A stretch of 56,545 nt of DNA from assembly GCA_046152925.1 (NCBI GenBank), contig JBJXFX010000051.1, positions 1 through 56,545 of the forward strand, read 5' to 3'. The DNA comes from CAMAUF01 sp046152925. Lineage in GTDB: Bacteria > Chloroflexota > Dehalococcoidia > Tepidiformales > Tepidiformaceae. The translations under genes and the position numbers were made by a program. This document shows, piece after piece, positions 33,595 to 41,491 of the stretch. The notes beneath the pieces are model-generated. The model made no database searches and was not told the DNA's origin. It saw only the letters and a list, made by a program, of their open reading frames with translations. How positions within the stretch are numbered: position 1 is the stretch's first letter; each line of letters begins with the position of its first letter.

Positions 33595-33623
33595 ACTGGG
33601 CGGCGAGTTCCTCGCCGCCCAGT
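33595..33623 (-). terminator. Strong 13-bp hairpin between exported-protein genes (attenuator or terminator)
   Basis: ACTGGGCGGCGAG and CTCGCCGCCCAGT are perfectly complementary around a three-base loop. On the minus strand the stem is followed by TTGCC, with only a short T-run. It lies 16 bases after the stop of the first exported-protein gene and before the rest of the cluster, so it may partly end or stabilise the first mRNA. Confidence 0.65.
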
Positions 33624-33638
33624 GGCGCCGTGGTCTGT

Positions 33639-34022
33639 TTACTGGACCGCGATCACGCGAAGGTTGTCCGTGCTGAGGACGGTGATCGTGCCCGTGGGCG
33701 CATCGCAGGTGGCGTGGCCCGAGGATACCGTGCAGTCGACGTACGTCGTCGTCGCGCCGACGACCTTGGCCTTCACCACGCGCGCGGCCGCGGCACCGTC
33801 GGTCGGGGCGATGTCGAACTCCCACGAGTCGATGAAGACCGGGTTGGATTCGAGGTTGTACTCGACGTTCGTGATGGTGTAGCCGCTGATGGTGTCGTTA
33901 CCATCGCCAGCGCCGGATTCCGGCACGACGTTGGCGGCTGCAAAGGCGAAGGCGGCAACCGAGCCGCCCGCAATGAGGCCCGCGGCCATGAGGCGGCGAG
34001 CGCCAAATCGACGGATGATCAT
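33639..34022 (-). CDS. Small exported beta-rich protein 1
   Basis: The 127-residue protein has a signal peptide of about 29 residues (basic MIIRRFGARR, hydrophobic core, AFAFA end), a mature start AANVVPESGAGDG (29-41), then ISGYTITNVEYNL. Two cysteines (YVDC and ATCDAP) lie at the same positions as in its paralogue at 33141, and the C-terminal strand is NLRVIAVQ. It is the first gene of the cluster and is set apart from the others by a strong hairpin, so it is the likely major product. A fibre or surface-layer subunit role is inferred from SipW linkage. The 193-base upstream gap carries a TACGAT -10-like box (34040-34045). Confidence 0.7.
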   Translation of the reverse strand: MIIRRFGARRLMAAGLIAGGSVAAFAFAAANVVPESGAGDGNDTISGYTITNVEYNLESNPVFIDSWEFDIAPTDGAAAARVVKAKVVGATTTYVDCTVSSGHATCDAPTGTITVLSTDNLRVIAVQ

Positions 34023-34155
34023 TATGACAGTGTTCCCCGATCGTAAGATAACTGAGCAAGTAACTCCGGCTTGCGCGGCTTGCCCACCGTTACTGATCGG
34101 TAAGTCGGAAGCGTTCCAAAAGGGGGGACACGTGGGGGTCTCGCCAATGGCGCGG

Positions 34156-34199
34156 CCACGTCGTGGCTATCTTTACGGACCTTGGTAGCCACGGCGTGG
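34156..34199. terminator. Long hairpin downstream of tRNA-Val
   Basis: CCACGTCGTGGCTA (34156-34169) pairs with TAGCCACGGCGTGG (34186-34199) over 14 bases with one wobble and a 16-base loop. It begins 17 bases beyond the tRNA 3' end and could end the tRNA transcript, but neither strand has a T-run. Further toward the next gene lie GGAAGCGTTCC (34107-34117), a short palindrome, and the near-palindrome TTACTGATCGGTAA (34090-34103). No gene is seen in 34023-34215. Confidence 0.5.
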
Positions 34200-34215
34200 A
34201 CGGACGAGTAAAGGG

Positions 34216-34292
34216 TGGTGGGCGATGAGGGGCTCGAACCCCCGGCCTCTTCTTTGTAAGAGAAGCGCTCTAACCGGCTGAGCTAATCGCCC
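34216..34292 (-). tRNA. tRNA-Val (anticodon TAC)
   Basis: The minus strand folds as a complete cloverleaf: acceptor GGGCGAT/ATCGCCC, D-arm GCTC/GAGC with loop AGCCGGTTA, anticodon stem CTTCT/AGAAG with loop CTTACAA (anticodon TAC, reading GTA valine), a five-base variable loop, and T-arm GGGGG-TTCGAGC-CCCTC. The discriminator is A and CCA is encoded (34216-34218). Confidence 0.95.
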
Positions 34293-34322
34293 CTTGGCTG
34301 AGTTTCGCGGCCGAGGGGCGTC

Positions 34323-35324
34323 CTACGCAACCGCCTGGGTGAGGCTTTCCATTGCGACGACGGCCGCTGAGAGCTCCAGGCCCGCGATGCGCTGCTCGTG
34401 GAACCAGGCGCGGAAGCCGGATTCGTCCCAAGCGCCGGCGGTGCGCATCCCGTCGAGAGTGTCATAACGGGCGGCGGCGGCGCGCAGGTCCATCAGCACG
34501 CGGTTGCGGGCGACGGTTTGGGCCGCTTCGCCGCTCTTGATCGCGCTGATCAGCTTGGCGTTCGTGCGGCCGAGAGCGCGCGCCGTGAGGAGCGGTTCTT
34601 CGAGGTAGTCGTCGAGCGGGTACATCGCGAGGAGCTTGGCTGCGCCGAGCGTGCCGAGGCCGGGGATGCCGGGGAGGTCGTCGCTGGTGTCGCCGCTGGC
34701 GGCGCGGTAGTCCAAATAGCGCTCGCGCGGGAAGGGGGCCGCGACGCCTTTCGCGTCTTTGGGCGCGGCGTGCTCGTCGAAGTTCGCGGTGGTGATCACG
34801 ACACGCTTGATCGGCGAGTAGAGCGAGACCCGTTCGTCGAGCAGCTGCATGAAGTCGCGGTCACTGGAGGCGATACGCACGGCTCCAGCAGCGTGGACCG
34901 TGAGGAAGGCGGCGAGGTCGTCGGCCTCGGTGTTGATGCCGCGCGCGACGGTGGCAGGGAGCATGGCGGCCATCTCGCTGAACTGCCGGATCGCTTCAAG
35001 GATGTGGACTTCGTTTTCCCTGAAGCTGGGGTCGCCTTCGCGGCCGGTCTGGTAGGTCGGCCAGACCAGGCGGCGGCGGAGGGGGCGCCCCTCGTCGAAG
35101 ACGACGGCGAGGCCGGTCACTTTGCCGGCGTTCCGCTGGGCGAGGCGGACGGGGTCGGCGGCCGTCGGGGGTTCGCCAGCCCGGACGACGAGCCCGAGGA
35201 CGCTCTGCGTAAGCCCGAGGAGGGCGCAGCGGACCTTTTCGTGGGGGGTTTGGGGCTCCATGGAGCGGCGGAGGGCGTGAAAGCCGGCCCAGGCGAGGTT
35301 GTTGCCATCGGCGATGATCAGCAC
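34323..35324 (-). CDS. 5'-3' exonuclease/flap nuclease (Pol I N-terminal-like)
   Basis: This 333-residue protein has the PIN-like nuclease core: IIADGNNLAWAGF (3-15, first Asp), NTEADDLAAFLT (about 130-141), SSDRDFMQLLDER (about 152) and the helix-three-turn-helix 'GDTSDDLPGIPGLGTLGAAK' (about 212-231). These carboxylates bind the catalytic metals that cut 5' flaps or RNA primers. No polymerase domain follows, so this is a stand-alone exonuclease. The start is GTG at 35324, exactly six bases after a TACACT -10 box, predicting a leaderless mRNA. The divergent partner is uvrB, which has the same box and spacing. Confidence 0.88.
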   Translation of the reverse strand: MLIIADGNNLAWAGFHALRRSMEPQTPHEKVRCALLGLTQSVLGLVVRAGEPPTAADPVRLAQRNAGKVTGLAVVFDEGRPLRRRLVWPTYQTGREGDPSFRENEVHILEAIRQFSEMAAMLPATVARGINTEADDLAAFLTVHAAGAVRIASSDRDFMQLLDERVSLYSPIKRVVITTANFDEHAAPKDAKGVAAPFPRERYLDYRAASGDTSDDLPGIPGLGTLGAAKLLAMYPLDDYLEEPLLTARALGRTNAKLISAIKSGEAAQTVARNRVLMDLRAAAARYDTLDGMRTAGAWDESGFRAWFHEQRIAGLELSAAVVAMESLTQAVA

Positions 35325-35330
35325 GGGACC

Positions 35331-35336
35331 AGTGTA
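35331..35336 (-). promoter_or_regulatory. -10 box of the exonuclease gene (leaderless)
   Basis: On the minus strand TACACTGGTCCC is directly followed by the GTG start. The six-base gap from the TACACT box puts the expected transcription start on the start codon itself. No -35 is obvious. Confidence 0.5.
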
Positions 35337-35424
35337 GGGGATGCGGGCGCGGCTTTACGGGGCAGGTCACCCCTCCCGCCAGCACGTTGGCAACAGTGGA
35401 GCGTCTGGGGCGGTGTGGCGCTGT

Positions 35425-35430
35425 TACACT
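35425..35430 (+). promoter_or_regulatory. -10 box of uvrB (leaderless)
   Basis: TACACTGGCTCG is directly followed by the uvrB ATG, the same TACACTGG-N4-start layout as in the divergent exonuclease gene. There is no ribosome-binding site between the box and the start. Confidence 0.5.
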
Positions 35431-35436
35431 GGCTCG

Positions 35437-37554
35437 ATGGCCGCTGTGATGACCCGAAGCCGCACGCCGTTCAAGCTCGTGGCCGAGTATGAGCCGACGG
35501 GCGACCAGCCCGATGCGATCGCCAAGCTCGTCGAGGGCGTGAACCGCGGCGACCGCTACCAGACGCTGCTCGGCGTGACGGGCTCGGGGAAGACGTTCAC
35601 GGTGGCGAACGTGGTCGCCAAGACGGGGCGCCCGGCGCTCGTCCTCGCCCACAACAAGACGTTGGCGGCCCAGCTCTGCGCGGAGCTGAAGGAGTTCTTC
35701 CCCGAGAACGCCGTGGAGTACTTCGTTTCGTACTACGACTACTACCAGCCCGAGGCGTACATCCCGCGGACCGACACGTACATCGCCAAGGACGCGGACA
35801 TCAACCAGGAGATCGACAAGCTGCGTCATGCGGCGACGCGGTCGTTGTTCACTCGCCGCGACGTGATCATTGTCGCTTCGGTGAGCTGCATTTACGGCCT
35901 CGGCGAGCCCGAGCAGTACCAGGAGTTCGTCCTGAGCTTCAAAGTTGGGCAGCCGTTCCGGCGCTCCGACGCCATCCGCAAGATGGTCGAGATGCAGTAC
36001 GAGCGGAACGATATGGACATGTCGCGCGGCAAGTTCCGCCTCCGGGGCGATTCGCTGACGATCCTCCCGAGCTATGACGAGCTCGCCGTGCGCGTCGATT
36101 TCTTCGGCGACGAGGTCGAGCGGATCGTCGAGCTCGACCCACTGACGGGCGAAATTGTCTCGGAGAAGACCGAGATCGAGATCTTCCCGGCGAAGCACTT
36201 CGTCACCACGAAGGAGCGGCTGGTGGACGCGGTGACGGCGATCGAGACCGAACTGGCGGACCAGCTGGAGCACTTCAAGGCGCAGGGCAAGATCCTGGAG
36301 GCTGCCCGGCTGGAAGAGCGGACGCATTACGACATCGAGTCGATGCGCGAGACCGGGTATTGCCCGGGGATCGAAAACTACTCGCGGCATCTTCAGGTAC
36401 GCGAGCAGGGGGCGACCCCCTGGTGCTTGCTTGACTATTTTCCCGACGACTGGCTCCTTGTGGTCGATGAGTCGCACATCACGTTGCCGCAGGTCCAGGG
36501 GCAGTTCTTCGGCGACCGGGCGCGCAAGGAGACGCTCGTCCAGTTCGGCTTCCGGCTCCCCAGCGCAATGGACAACCGGCCGCTGACGTTCGAAGAGTTC
36601 GACCGCCACATCAACCAGTGCCTTTTCGTCAGCGCGACGCCAGCGAACTACGAGCTGGAGCGCTCCGCACAGGTCGTCCAACAGGTTATCCGGCCGACCG
36701 GCCTGATTGACCCGGAAATCAGCGTGCGGCCGACGAAGAACCAGATCGACGACTTGATGGACGAGGTGCGGCTCACCGTCGACAAGGGGCAGCGCGTCTT
36801 GGTGACCACGCTGACAAAGAAGATGGCCGAAGACCTCGCGGATTACCTCACGGAGATGGGCATTAAAACGCACTACATCCACTCGGAGGTGCAGACCCTC
36901 GACAGGGTGGAGATCCTGCGGGACTTGCGGCTCGGGGTGTATGACGTTGTGGTTGGCATCAACCTGTTGCGTGAGGGGATCGACCTGCCGGAGGTGTCGC
37001 TTGTCTGCATCCTCGACGCCGACAAAGAGGGCTACCTGCGTTCGAACCGGTCGCTGATCCAGACGATCGGCCGTGCCGCGCGACATGCCGAAGGCCGCGT
37101 GGTCATGTACGCCGACAAGGTCACCTTGAGCATGCAGAACGCGATCGACGAGACGTACCGCCGGCGCGCCATTCAAGAAGAGTACAACGAGAAGCACGGG
37201 ATCGAGCCCAAGGGCATCATCAAGGCGATTCGGGACATTACCGACCACGTCCGGATGGTCGCGGAAGACGCGAGTGATGAGGCTTCAGCGCCGGGCGCCG
37301 TGCTTCGCGGCAAGGACGAAATCCTTCGCGCGATCAAGGAGCTCGAGACGCAGATGAAAACGGCCGCGAAGGGCCTCGAGTTCGAAAAGGCGGCCGCCCT
37401 CCGCGACAAGATCGTGGAGTTACGGCGGGACATGGTTGGGAGCGACCAAGAGGAGCTTCAGGCGTTCGCGGCTGTCGCTGGCCGGCCCGGCCCGGTGCGG
37501 TATGGCCGCAGCCAAGCCGGCGGGCGCGACCGCAGCCGAAAGTATCGCCGGTAG
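35437..37554 (+). CDS. uvrB: Excinuclease ABC subunit UvrB
   Basis: The full-length 705 residues have Walker A LGVTGSGKTFT (near 45), the beta-hairpin region FVSYYDYYQPEAYIP (near 97) that clamps damaged DNA, DEAD-like box VVDESH (near 343), and helicase motifs including RPTGLIDP, 'VGINLLREGIDLPEVSLVCI' and QTIGRAARH. A C-terminal UVR helix pair (LEFEKAAALRDKI, about 648) binds UvrC. It verifies lesions in nucleotide excision repair with UvrA and UvrC. The ATG at 35437 lies six bases after TACACT; an ATG four codons later is possible. The last 20 residues are basic. It is convergent with the glutaminase gene seven bases away. Confidence 0.97.
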   Translation: MAAVMTRSRTPFKLVAEYEPTGDQPDAIAKLVEGVNRGDRYQTLLGVTGSGKTFTVANVVAKTGRPALVLAHNKTLAAQLCAELKEFFPENAVEYFVSYYDYYQPEAYIPRTDTYIAKDADINQEIDKLRHAATRSLFTRRDVIIVASVSCIYGLGEPEQYQEFVLSFKVGQPFRRSDAIRKMVEMQYERNDMDMSRGKFRLRGDSLTILPSYDELAVRVDFFGDEVERIVELDPLTGEIVSEKTEIEIFPAKHFVTTKERLVDAVTAIETELADQLEHFKAQGKILEAARLEERTHYDIESMRETGYCPGIENYSRHLQVREQGATPWCLLDYFPDDWLLVVDESHITLPQVQGQFFGDRARKETLVQFGFRLPSAMDNRPLTFEEFDRHINQCLFVSATPANYELERSAQVVQQVIRPTGLIDPEISVRPTKNQIDDLMDEVRLTVDKGQRVLVTTLTKKMAEDLADYLTEMGIKTHYIHSEVQTLDRVEILRDLRLGVYDVVVGINLLREGIDLPEVSLVCILDADKEGYLRSNRSLIQTIGRAARHAEGRVVMYADKVTLSMQNAIDETYRRRAIQEEYNEKHGIEPKGIIKAIRDITDHVRMVAEDASDEASAPGAVLRGKDEILRAIKELETQMKTAAKGLEFEKAAALRDKIVELRRDMVGSDQEELQAFAAVAGRPGPVRYGRSQAGGRDRSRKYRR

Positions 37555-37561
37555 CGCCGGA

Positions 37562-39397
37562 TTAGGCGGTCAAGGCTTCGATTTCGGCGTTCGCCCTGCG
37601 CAGCCGTCGCGCGAGGGAGCGGCCGACGTTCTGAAGGAGCGTCTCGTAGACATCTGGGTGTCTGGCGCGCAGCTCGCCCACACCTTCCAGTCCGAGGCGG
37701 TAGCAGCTGACGGGCTCGCTGGCGGTGACGGTCGCCGTGCGGGTACCTGCATCGAAGAGCGCGAGCTCGCCGAAGCCGACACCAGGCCCTATCGCGCCGA
37801 TCCGGTGCACTTTGCCTGGCTGGCCCGAGGGGACGGTCACGACCGCACCGCCGCGCGCGATGGCGTAGAGGGCGTCGGCCGCCTCGCCCTGCCGGACGAT
37901 GTCCTCGCCTCGGCCGAAGTCCACGACATCGATCACGCGGGCGAGCGCGGCGAGGCCCACGGGAGAGAGTCCCTGGAAGATCTCCATCTGTTCGAGCGCG
38001 TCCAGGTTGGGGCCGGCGCGGTCGACAGCGGCGAGCAAGGAGTCCTCGCACGCTTCGAGCGCGGCGTCGACCGACTCCGCCGTCCGCACGCAGCCGGCTT
38101 CGGCGAGTGCAGCGCGCTCGGGGGCGCCGAAGTTCGTCAGGACGAGGCCGGTGCCTGCGATCGCGAGGACCGCGCTCAGGTCGGTGAGTACTGCGGCCGC
38201 CGCTGGGTCCAGGCCCATCACGCGGCGGCCATCGATGAGGACAAATCGGGCGCGCCCGGCCATCGGCGTAACGACGCGGGCGATGCGCTCGATCGCGGCC
38301 ACCCCAAGCGGGCCGTGGGCTTCAACGACGCGGACGGCGTCGCCGTGGAGGTCCAGCCACTCGTCTTCAAAGGGTGAGCGGGAGTGCTTCGACCGGACCT
38401 CACGAAGCGTGTACTGGCGGCGCACGACGGCGTCGAGACGCAGGCCGGAGCCGAACATGTGCAGCTGGAACCCCTCGGAAAGCTCGGCGCACGCGCGCAC
38501 CCCGCGGACGCTGTTGCCCCGGTCGTCGAGCGGCGGGGAGAACGTGCCCACACCAACTTGGCCCGGGAGGACCGCGAGGATGCCGCCGCCGACACCGCTC
38601 TTGGCTGGCAGGCCGACACGGAACCCCCACTCGCCGGAGAAGTCGTACATGCCACAGCTCTGCATGACGCTCAGCACCGAGCGGACGTGGGCGCGTTCGA
38701 GGGCGCGCGCACCGGTCAGCGGATTGACGCCGTCGTTCGCCAGCGTCGCGGCCATGACGGCGAGGTCGCGCGCGCTCACGAGGATCGAGCATTGTTTGAA
38801 GTAGAGGTCGAGGTGGTCGTCCACCGGCTCTTCGAGCATGCCGGCGTTGAGCTCGAGGTAGGCAATGGCACGGTTCCGGTGGCCGGTCGCCTTTTCGGAG
38901 GCGTAGACCGACTCGTCGATGGTGATCTCGCGTCCTGCCAGGCGGCCAAATAGCTCGAGGACGCGGCCAAGGCGTTCGCTCAGCGACGAGCCCTTGATCA
39001 GCGCGGCGGTCGCGATCGCGCCGGCATTGACCATCGGGTTGAACGGCCGATTGCCGCGCTCATCGAAGACGACCGAGTTAAATGCGTCGCCACTCGGCTC
39101 GACGCCGACGCGGCGGAGGACTTCCGTGGTCCCATGGTCTTGGAGCGCGAGCCCGTAGACGAACGGCTTGGAGATCGACTGGATGGTGAAGAGTGCCGTG
39201 GAGTCGCCGGATTCGTAGACGTGGCCGTCGAGGGTGGCGAGGGCGAGGCCGAACTGCGTCGGGTCGGCCTTGGCCAGCTCCGGGATGTAGGTCGCGACGG
39301 CCCCCGAATCGTCGCTACGGAATCGCTCGTGGAGCGCATCGAGGCGGGCCTGGATCGGCGAGACAGTGGGCATCAAGGGTCGCAGGGCGGACGGCAT
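37562..39397 (-). CDS. glsA: Glutaminase A fused to STAS and cyclic-nucleotide-binding domains
   Basis: Of 611 residues, about 1-310 form a glutaminase (serine-dependent beta-lactamase-like fold) with the S-x-x-K motif FTIQSISKPF (S74, K77), 'NPMVNAGAIATAALI' (about 119), and 'SGVGGGILAVLPGQVGVGTF' (about 266). Residues about 340-455 read as a STAS domain (RFVLIDGRRVMGLDPAAAAVL), and about 470-590 as a cNMP-binding/CAP-like domain (IFQGLSPVGLAALARVIDVV, GFGELALFDAGTRTATVTAS). Glutaminase converts glutamine to glutamate and ammonia. The appended domains suggest control by a nucleotide or partner. Typical bacterial GlsA has about 310 residues. An ATG at 39373 is an alternative start. Confidence 0.9.
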   Translation of the reverse strand: MPSALRPLMPTVSPIQARLDALHERFRSDDSGAVATYIPELAKADPTQFGLALATLDGHVYESGDSTALFTIQSISKPFVYGLALQDHGTTEVLRRVGVEPSGDAFNSVVFDERGNRPFNPMVNAGAIATAALIKGSSLSERLGRVLELFGRLAGREITIDESVYASEKATGHRNRAIAYLELNAGMLEEPVDDHLDLYFKQCSILVSARDLAVMAATLANDGVNPLTGARALERAHVRSVLSVMQSCGMYDFSGEWGFRVGLPAKSGVGGGILAVLPGQVGVGTFSPPLDDRGNSVRGVRACAELSEGFQLHMFGSGLRLDAVVRRQYTLREVRSKHSRSPFEDEWLDLHGDAVRVVEAHGPLGVAAIERIARVVTPMAGRARFVLIDGRRVMGLDPAAAAVLTDLSAVLAIAGTGLVLTNFGAPERAALAEAGCVRTAESVDAALEACEDSLLAAVDRAGPNLDALEQMEIFQGLSPVGLAALARVIDVVDFGRGEDIVRQGEAADALYAIARGGAVVTVPSGQPGKVHRIGAIGPGVGFGELALFDAGTRTATVTASEPVSCYRLGLEGVGELRARHPDVYETLLQNVGRSLARRLRRANAEIEALTA

Positions 39398-39488
39398 CGA
39401 GCCAGGGACTCCGAACGTGATTCGGCGATCCTCGACGTTACTCGTTTCCGGGCCGTGTCCTCTGTGTTACGACGCGATGAACGAGGCC

Positions 39489-40295
39489 TTAGCGCCCCTG
39501 ATAGCGCGGGTCGCGCTTTTCGACCCAACTGTTGACGCCCTCAAGATGGTCCTGCGTCTCCCAGAGGACGTCGGAGAGGCTCATCGAGTATTCATCGAGG
39601 GTGCGCCAGTCGGCCGTGAGGCCCTTGCGGACGACGCGCTTGATCGCGCGCTGGGCGAGTGGCGCGCCAGAGGCGAGCTTACGTGCCAGAGCCATTGTCG
39701 CGGGCATCAGGTGCTCGGGTGCGGTCACCTTGGAGACGAGGCCGATGCGTTCGGCCTCGCGGGCCTCGATCAGGTCGCCCGTGAGGAGCAACTCCATCGC
39801 TTTCGAGAGGCCCACGGAGTACTTCAGGAGGTATGTGCCGCCAATGCTGCCGACAACTCCGCGCCGGACGAAGTAGGAGCCGAACTTGGCGTTCTCCGAG
39901 GCGTAACGGATGTCGCAGAGGAGGGCAAAATCCATGCCCATCCCGACGGCAGGGCCGTTGACGGCCGCGACCGTTGGCTTTTCGAAGGTGAAGAAGCCTT
40001 CGACGGCATCCTGGAGGCCGGAGCCGGTGATGCGGTTGACCCGCCGGTTGAAGCGGGCGCTCTCGCGGTCCGGGGCGAGGAAGATGCCCTGAAAGTCATC
40101 GCCGGCGCAGAAGCCGCGACCCGCGCCGGTGAAGACGAGGCAGCGGACGGCCGGGTCGCGGTCGGCTTCGACCATCGCGGCTTTGATATCGCGGTAGGTC
40201 TCGTAGCGGACGGCGTTCATCCGTTCGGGGCGGTTGATGGCGAGGACGGCGACGCCGTCGCTGGTCACGTCGTAGGTGATGTCTTCGTACGTCAC
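39489..40295 (-). CDS. Enoyl-CoA hydratase/isomerase (crotonase) family protein
   Basis: The 268-residue crotonase has VAVLAINRPERMNAV (about 14-28), FTGAGRGFCAGDDF (oxyanion-hole Gly/Asp region, about 55-68), 'AVNGPAVGMGMDFALLCDIR' (about 112-131) and 'GGTYLLKYSVGLSKAMELLL' (about 151). The second oxyanion residue is kept; the usual catalytic Glu position before 'GG' reads VVGSIG, so hydratase versus isomerase or hydrolase activity cannot be stated. It is the last gene of a four-gene minus-strand operon (dehydrogenase, unknown, hydrolase, crotonase) that looks catabolic for a carboxylic or alicyclic acid. Confidence 0.85.
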   Translation of the reverse strand: MTYEDITYDVTSDGVAVLAINRPERMNAVRYETYRDIKAAMVEADRDPAVRCLVFTGAGRGFCAGDDFQGIFLAPDRESARFNRRVNRITGSGLQDAVEGFFTFEKPTVAAVNGPAVGMGMDFALLCDIRYASENAKFGSYFVRRGVVGSIGGTYLLKYSVGLSKAMELLLTGDLIEAREAERIGLVSKVTAPEHLMPATMALARKLASGAPLAQRAIKRVVRKGLTADWRTLDEYSMSLSDVLWETQDHLEGVNSWVEKRDPRYQGR

Positions 40296-40310
40296 GGTGG
40301 CTGCTCCCGG

Positions 40311-41105
40311 TTAGCTCTGGAGGAATGTGCGGACGGCGCGGTTGAACTGGTCCGGGTATTCGCCGGAGAAGCCGTGGCCGCCGCGGGGAAGGATCTGGAG
40401 TTTCGCGCCCGGGATGAGGCGGGCGATCTCCTCGCTCTCATAGGGCGGCGTGAGCACGTCCTCGGCGCCCACAAGCACGAGCGTGGGGGCGACGATGGTG
40501 CTGAGCCGGTCGTACGTGTCATGTGCGATCGTGGCGTCGAGCTGGCGCAGGTAGGCGTGCTTCTGGATTGGGTACGGGTCTTTCGCGGCGAGGGCGAGGC
40601 GCTCAATGGGCAAGAATTCGTCTTGGAGGATGGCGCCGGTTGAGCCCCAGGGCTGCTGGATCGCGGCGATTGCGTCACGCGGGATCCCGGCTTCCCAGAG
40701 TGCGCGCTGTGCGACGGCGACCTTGCGGCGAAGCTCGCTGGCGCGGGCGCGGGAACAGGCGATCACGAGGCGGTCAACGCGTTCAGGGTGGTTGATCGCA
40801 AGCTCCTGCGCGACCATCCCGCCCATGCTCGCACCGACGACATGGGCTTTGGCGATGCCGAGCTCGGCCATCAGGGCGGCGGTGTCATCGGCCATGCCAC
40901 GCATGGAGTAGGGCTCATCGAGAGCGCTTGTGCGCCCGGCGCCACGGTTATCGAAGGTGGTGACGCGGAAGTGCTTCGAGAGGGGCGGCGCATTCAGGAG
41001 CCACGCGCCGGAATGCGCGCCGAGACCCATGATCATCAGGAGGTCGGCGCCCTCGCCCTGCTGGTTGTAGTACATCTCGATCCCGTTGACACGGGCCGTG
41101 GGCAT
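40311..41105 (-). CDS. Alpha/beta hydrolase
   Basis: This 264-residue protein has the fold's HG-like oxyanion segment MGLGAHSGAWLLN (about 25-38), 'FDNRGAGRTSALDEPYSMR' (about 51), the nucleophile elbow VVGASMGGMVAQ (Ser near 93), 'LVLVGAEDVLTPPYES' (Asp near 205) and GGHGFSGEYP (His near 250). It is similar to 3-oxoadipate enol-lactonase and related C-C or ester hydrolases. It lies 15 bases before the crotonase and 11 bases after the small unknown gene, supporting one catabolic transcript. The substrate is not determined. Confidence 0.87.
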   Translation of the reverse strand: MPTARVNGIEMYYNQQGEGADLLMIMGLGAHSGAWLLNAPPLSKHFRVTTFDNRGAGRTSALDEPYSMRGMADDTAALMAELGIAKAHVVGASMGGMVAQELAINHPERVDRLVIACSRARASELRRKVAVAQRALWEAGIPRDAIAAIQQPWGSTGAILQDEFLPIERLALAAKDPYPIQKHAYLRQLDATIAHDTYDRLSTIVAPTLVLVGAEDVLTPPYESEEIARLIPGAKLQILPRGGHGFSGEYPDQFNRAVRTFLQS

Positions 41106-41116
41106 GGGTTTGCTCC

Positions 41117-41491
41117 TTAGCGTTGCTCGGCGCGGGCGGCCTCGCCGCGCACGAAGGCTTCCTCGGTGATGTCGCGCATCCAGCGGATGCGAGCCTCTTC
41201 TTCACGGATGGCGTCATCGCGGAGCCGGTAGGCGGCTCCGGTGATGCCGCCAAAGCGCCCGGCCTTGTCCCAGACCGCGATAAGGCGTTCGAGTTCGTCG
41301 AGCACCGCTGTCGGGGCGACGACTTTGGGCAAGCGCAGCTCGGCGACGCGCGTCCAGGCGGCGGCGAGCCGGTGCTGCGGCGTCCCTGGCGTCTCCTCGA
41401 GCTCGCGCACCGCGGCGGCGAGCCGGTCGCGTGCCGGGCCGAGCTCCGCGGGGTCGAACTTCGGGTCGATCGCCCGGGCGCCGGGAAACAC
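41117..41491 (-). CDS. Hypothetical helical protein in the catabolic operon
   Basis: I do not recognise this 124-residue protein. It is helical and charged: 'DRLAAAVRELEETPGTPQ' near 22, 'VLDELERLIAVWDKAGRFGG' near 63, and a C-terminal helix 'EEEARIRWMRDITEEAFVRG' near 97. No membrane segment or cysteine is present. The GTG start begins directly after the dehydrogenase stop (no gap) and the hydrolase starts 11 bases after its end, so it is part of the same unit. The size suggests an accessory or small subunit of an enzyme. Confidence 0.6.
   Translation of the reverse strand: MFPGARAIDPKFDPAELGPARDRLAAAVRELEETPGTPQHRLAAAWTRVAELRLPKVVAPTAVLDELERLIAVWDKAGRFGGITGAAYRLRDDAIREEEARIRWMRDITEEAFVRGEAARAEQR

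Noticed and set aside
34023..34215. Possible riboswitch (such as a cyclic-di-GMP type) upstream of the export cluster
   Set aside because: The stems do not show the conserved joining sequences or tetraloop-receptor of any riboswitch class I know; left as unassigned structure.
34200..34300. Integration site (att) at tRNA-Val
   Set aside because: No repeat of the tRNA 3' end and no integrase are visible in the window.
34996..37248. A 750-codon minus-strand open frame
   Set aside because: It is antisense to uvrB, a clear full-length conserved gene.
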